The notes beneath the pieces are model-generated. The model saw only the letters and a program-made list of their open reading frames with translations. It ran no database searches and was not told where the DNA came from. DNA of 64,000 nt. It comes from Pseudovibrio ascidiaceicola (GTDB lineage: Bacteria > Pseudomonadota > Alphaproteobacteria > Rhizobiales > Stappiaceae). This document shows positions 62,035 through 64,000 of this stretch, one piece after another; the first letter of the stretch is position 1; each line of letters opens with the position of its first letter. Both the position numbers and the translations under genes were made by a program. The stretch spans positions 391,576 to 455,575 of the forward strand of contig NZ_FOSK01000002.1 in NCBI RefSeq assembly GCF_900114245.1, written 5' to 3'.

Positions 62035-63341
62035 AGGGCTGGTCGCTTCCCGTTACACCACTGCATTTGCCGGAGTTTCACAGCCCAAAGCAGTCCAGGG
62101 TTCTGATCTTCACGTGTGCCGCGATTATGCTGCTGTTGTTCGTCTGGTCCGCGTTTGCACATGTGGAGGAAGTCACGCGAGGCAACGGGCGCATCATCCC
62201 TTCGCGCCAGATGCAGGTTGTGCAAGCACCCGAGCGCGGGATTGTCTCTGAGGTATTGTTCTATGAGGGTGAAATCGTAGAACAAGGGGCTGTTCTGGTG
62301 AAGTTGGACAATACCGGCTTTTCCTCGCAGCTGGGGGAACTTCAACAGAAGAAATATGCATTGCAGGCTCGCCTTGCACGGTTGACCGCTGAGGCTCGTC
62401 AGGCAAATCTGGCTCTTGATCTTTCAAATACGCCTGCCGACATTGCCGCGTTTTTGCAGCGGGAACTCGCGGTTTACAAGGCCCGCAAAGAGCAGCTCAC
62501 CGCAGAAGTTGCGGTGCTTCGAAGTCAGTTCAGCCAGAAAGAGCAGGATCTCAAGCAGCTTGAAGCTGAAGCGCAGATGCTAGGTGCCAACCTCACCCTT
62601 ATTGCGCGGGAGCTGGAGATCAACCAGCAGCTCTATAAACGTGGTGTGCTGCCTGAAATCGAGTTTTTGCGGCTCAAGCGGCAGCACACAACTCTGGAGG
62701 GGGAGCGGCAGATGCTAGTGGCTTCTCTTGCTAGTGCTCGCTCCGCCAAGGAAGAAGTTCTGCAGAAGGTTGCGTCTGCACAAACAGCATTTGCCTCTCA
62801 AGCACAATCAGATCTGGTGGCAACCAAAGCAGAGCTTGCGGTGATTGAGGAGCGGCTGCGCGGGGCGGAGGATCGGGTGCATCGCAGTGCGTTGGTGGCA
62901 CCGGTGCGTGGGGTGATCAACAAACTCAATGTCAGCACCATTGGAGCGGTTGTTCAAACAGGTGAGCCATTGATTGAGATTGTTCCGCTGGAAGACACGC
63001 TGCTGATTGCGGCTAAAATCCAGCCGCAACATGTGGCCTTCCTTCATCCCGGTCAGGATGTGAGCGTGAAGATTACGGCCTATGATTATTCTATCTATGG
63101 CGGACTGGATGGTGTGCTGGAGCGGATTAGCCCGGATACATCAGAGGACGAGCGGGGACAGGCGTTTTTCAAGGTGATTGTGCGGACCAAGCAGAACCAT
63201 CTGGGATCAGAAGAGAACCCACTGCCCATCACGCCGGGCATGACGGCCAGTATTGACATCCTGACAGGCGAGAAGAGCGTGCTGAGCTACATCGCCAAAC
63301 CGCTGCTCAAGGTGAAGGCAGAAGCACTTCGCGAGCGGTAA
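62031..63341 (+). CDS. HlyD-family membrane fusion protein
   Basis: 436 residues: one N-terminal transmembrane helix (VLIFTCAAIMLLLFVWSAFAH), then a lipoyl-like barrel half (VQAPERGIVSEVLFYEGEIVEQGAVLVKLD), a long helical hairpin (Gln/Glu/Ala-rich, about 105-270), the second barrel half (LVAPVRGVINKLNVSTIGAVVQTGEPLIEIVP) and a C-terminal strand region. It bridges the inner-membrane ABC protein to an outer-membrane TolC-type channel that is not encoded in the window. Confidence 0.92.
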   Translation: MKGWSLPVTPLHLPEFHSPKQSRVLIFTCAAIMLLLFVWSAFAHVEEVTRGNGRIIPSRQMQVVQAPERGIVSEVLFYEGEIVEQGAVLVKLDNTGFSSQLGELQQKKYALQARLARLTAEARQANLALDLSNTPADIAAFLQRELAVYKARKEQLTAEVAVLRSQFSQKEQDLKQLEAEAQMLGANLTLIARELEINQQLYKRGVLPEIEFLRLKRQHTTLEGERQMLVASLASARSAKEEVLQKVASAQTAFASQAQSDLVATKAELAVIEERLRGAEDRVHRSALVAPVRGVINKLNVSTIGAVVQTGEPLIEIVPLEDTLLIAAKIQPQHVAFLHPGQDVSVKITAYDYSIYGGLDGVLERISPDTSEDERGQAFFKVIVRTKQNHLGSEENPLPITPGMTASIDILTGEKSVLSYIAKPLLKVKAEALRER

Positions 63342-63365
63342 TGCGAAGGGTTCCCCCGCAGAAAA

Positions 63366-64000
63366 CTAGAGCATATGCGAGAGGAACGAAAAGGATTTGT
63401 AGTCTGGTGCGATCAGCAGCATATCACCTAGACCGGTGTTTTGCAGAGAAGCCACGGACTGTTGAAGTCCCATCAGGGCAGCTGGATTGGACAGGCTCAT
63501 GCGCAGCACTTCTTCTGCCGGGAACTGAAGCTCAGTTATCATGCGAGCTACAGAGTCCAGCATGGTGACATGTGCCCCCGCCAAAGATCCGGCTTTGTTG
63601 ATGAGCTTGCCGTCTTCCAGATAGACCTGATGACCGTAAAGGTTGAAGTTTTCCGGTCCGCCGACAGTTGGCATAGCATCGCTGATGATGATCATGTGAT
63701 CTTTGACAGGACGCGCACGTATGGCAAGGCGAAGCATGTCGTCTGCCACATGGTGCCCGTCTACGATCAACGAGCAATAAGCGGTGCTGTTGATGCCGGT
63801 TCCAACTGCACCGGGCTCGCGGTTAACCATCTGGGACATGCCGTTGAACAGGTGTGTGAAGAGGTTTGCCCCCTCTTCCAGAACTGGTTTGATTTGCGCT
63901 GCGCCTGCATCGGTGTGACCGATAGAGACCACTGCACCCATCTCAACCAGTCTGGCAACATCACCTTTTGCAACACCTTCTGGTGCGACTGTCATCAAGA
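63366..64000 (-). CDS. nagA: N-acetylglucosamine-6-phosphate deacetylase, N-terminus cut by window edge
   Basis: The last about 211 residues are visible; the start is beyond the right edge. Conserved NagA features: MTVAPEG, VSIGHTDAGAAQI (metal His), FTHLFNGMSQM (His), GHHVADDM and IIISDAMPTVGG with the catalytic Asp. It removes the acetyl group from GlcNAc-6-P in amino-sugar and cell-wall recycling. Convergent with the HlyD-type gene, 24 bases apart. Confidence 0.92.
   Translation of the reverse strand, partial: LMTVAPEGVAKGDVARLVEMGAVVSIGHTDAGAAQIKPVLEEGANLFTHLFNGMSQMVNREPGAVGTGINSTAYCSLIVDGHHVADDMLRLAIRARPVKDHMIIISDAMPTVGGPENFNLYGHQVYLEDGKLINKAGSLAGAHVTMLDSVARMITELQFPAEEVLRMSLSNPAALMGLQQSVASLQNTGLGDMLLIAPDYKSFSFLSHML

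Noticed and set aside
1-64000. CRISPR arrays, transposons, integrases or prophage
   Set aside because: No spaced direct repeats, transposase or phage structural genes are visible.

Overview
The window reads as an ordinary chromosomal stretch of an alphaproteobacterium, most likely a marine Stappiaceae/Pseudovibrio-type heterotroph. This is an inference from moderate GC by eye, a DUF1127 protein flanked by LysR regulators, many LysR, TRAP and GST genes, a short-Q-loop cytochrome bd oxidase followed by a DUF2474 peptide, and several TTG/GTG starts backed by good Shine-Dalgarno sequences. I see no rRNA, tRNA, CRISPR array, insertion sequence or prophage. Genes are in short operons on both strands, many as regulator/target divergent pairs.

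Layout. 1-6.9 kb: truncated GH16-like protein, LutA-like Fe-S protein, class II fructose-bisphosphate aldolase, a 515-residue unknown with a possible ADP-ribosyltransferase-like C-terminus, a DUF2332 protein, an exported tyrosine phosphatase. 7-14.8 kb: two LysR regulators, a DsbA-like oxidoreductase, an exported metallo-beta-lactamase-fold protein with an altered metal motif, then a MarR gene followed by three different GST-fold proteins and a DUF1330 protein; a class I amidotransferase points the other way. 14.9-22.4 kb: amino-acid ABC permease and binding protein without an ATPase gene, Na/Pi cotransporter-like protein, Cys-rich conserved protein, EamA transporter, and a DUF1127 gene between two related LysR genes. 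22.4-28 kb: a gap with a long dyad and a CRP-like palindrome, a Met-rich unknown, a membrane class III nucleotide cyclase, rsmE and xseA.

28-38.5 kb: GNAT protein, a TRAP transporter operon with an internal terminator, a tandem universal stress protein, a large Pat-type acyl-CoA-synthetase-like acetyltransferase, and a TPP-dependent acetolactate-synthase-like enzyme. 38.7-47.2 kb: APH-kinase fusion, feoABC iron(II) uptake operon with a Fur-like palindrome, two tandemly duplicated DUF805 genes, cydAB plus DUF2474. 47.6-54 kb: phosphodiesterase, membrane-anchored isochorismatase-like hydrolase, panB, and an AraC regulator divergent from a flavin monooxygenase/short-chain dehydrogenase pair. 54.1-58.4 kb: a small caspase-like (C80/CPD-like) protein with His-Gly and Ser-Cys motifs, then a PuuB-like oxidase, an amidotransferase and a Rossmann-fold epimerase with a LysR gene. 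59.8 kb to the end: type I secretion ABC transporter and HlyD-type adaptor, and the C-terminal part of nagA.

The best candidates for something undescribed are the caspase-like protein at 54147-55130, the 515-residue protein at 3105-4652 and several structured intergenic elements (10621-10698, 22561-22599, 47218-47305). I do not see one clear multi-gene novel system. Most genes belong to known families, and the functional links between neighbours are inference.
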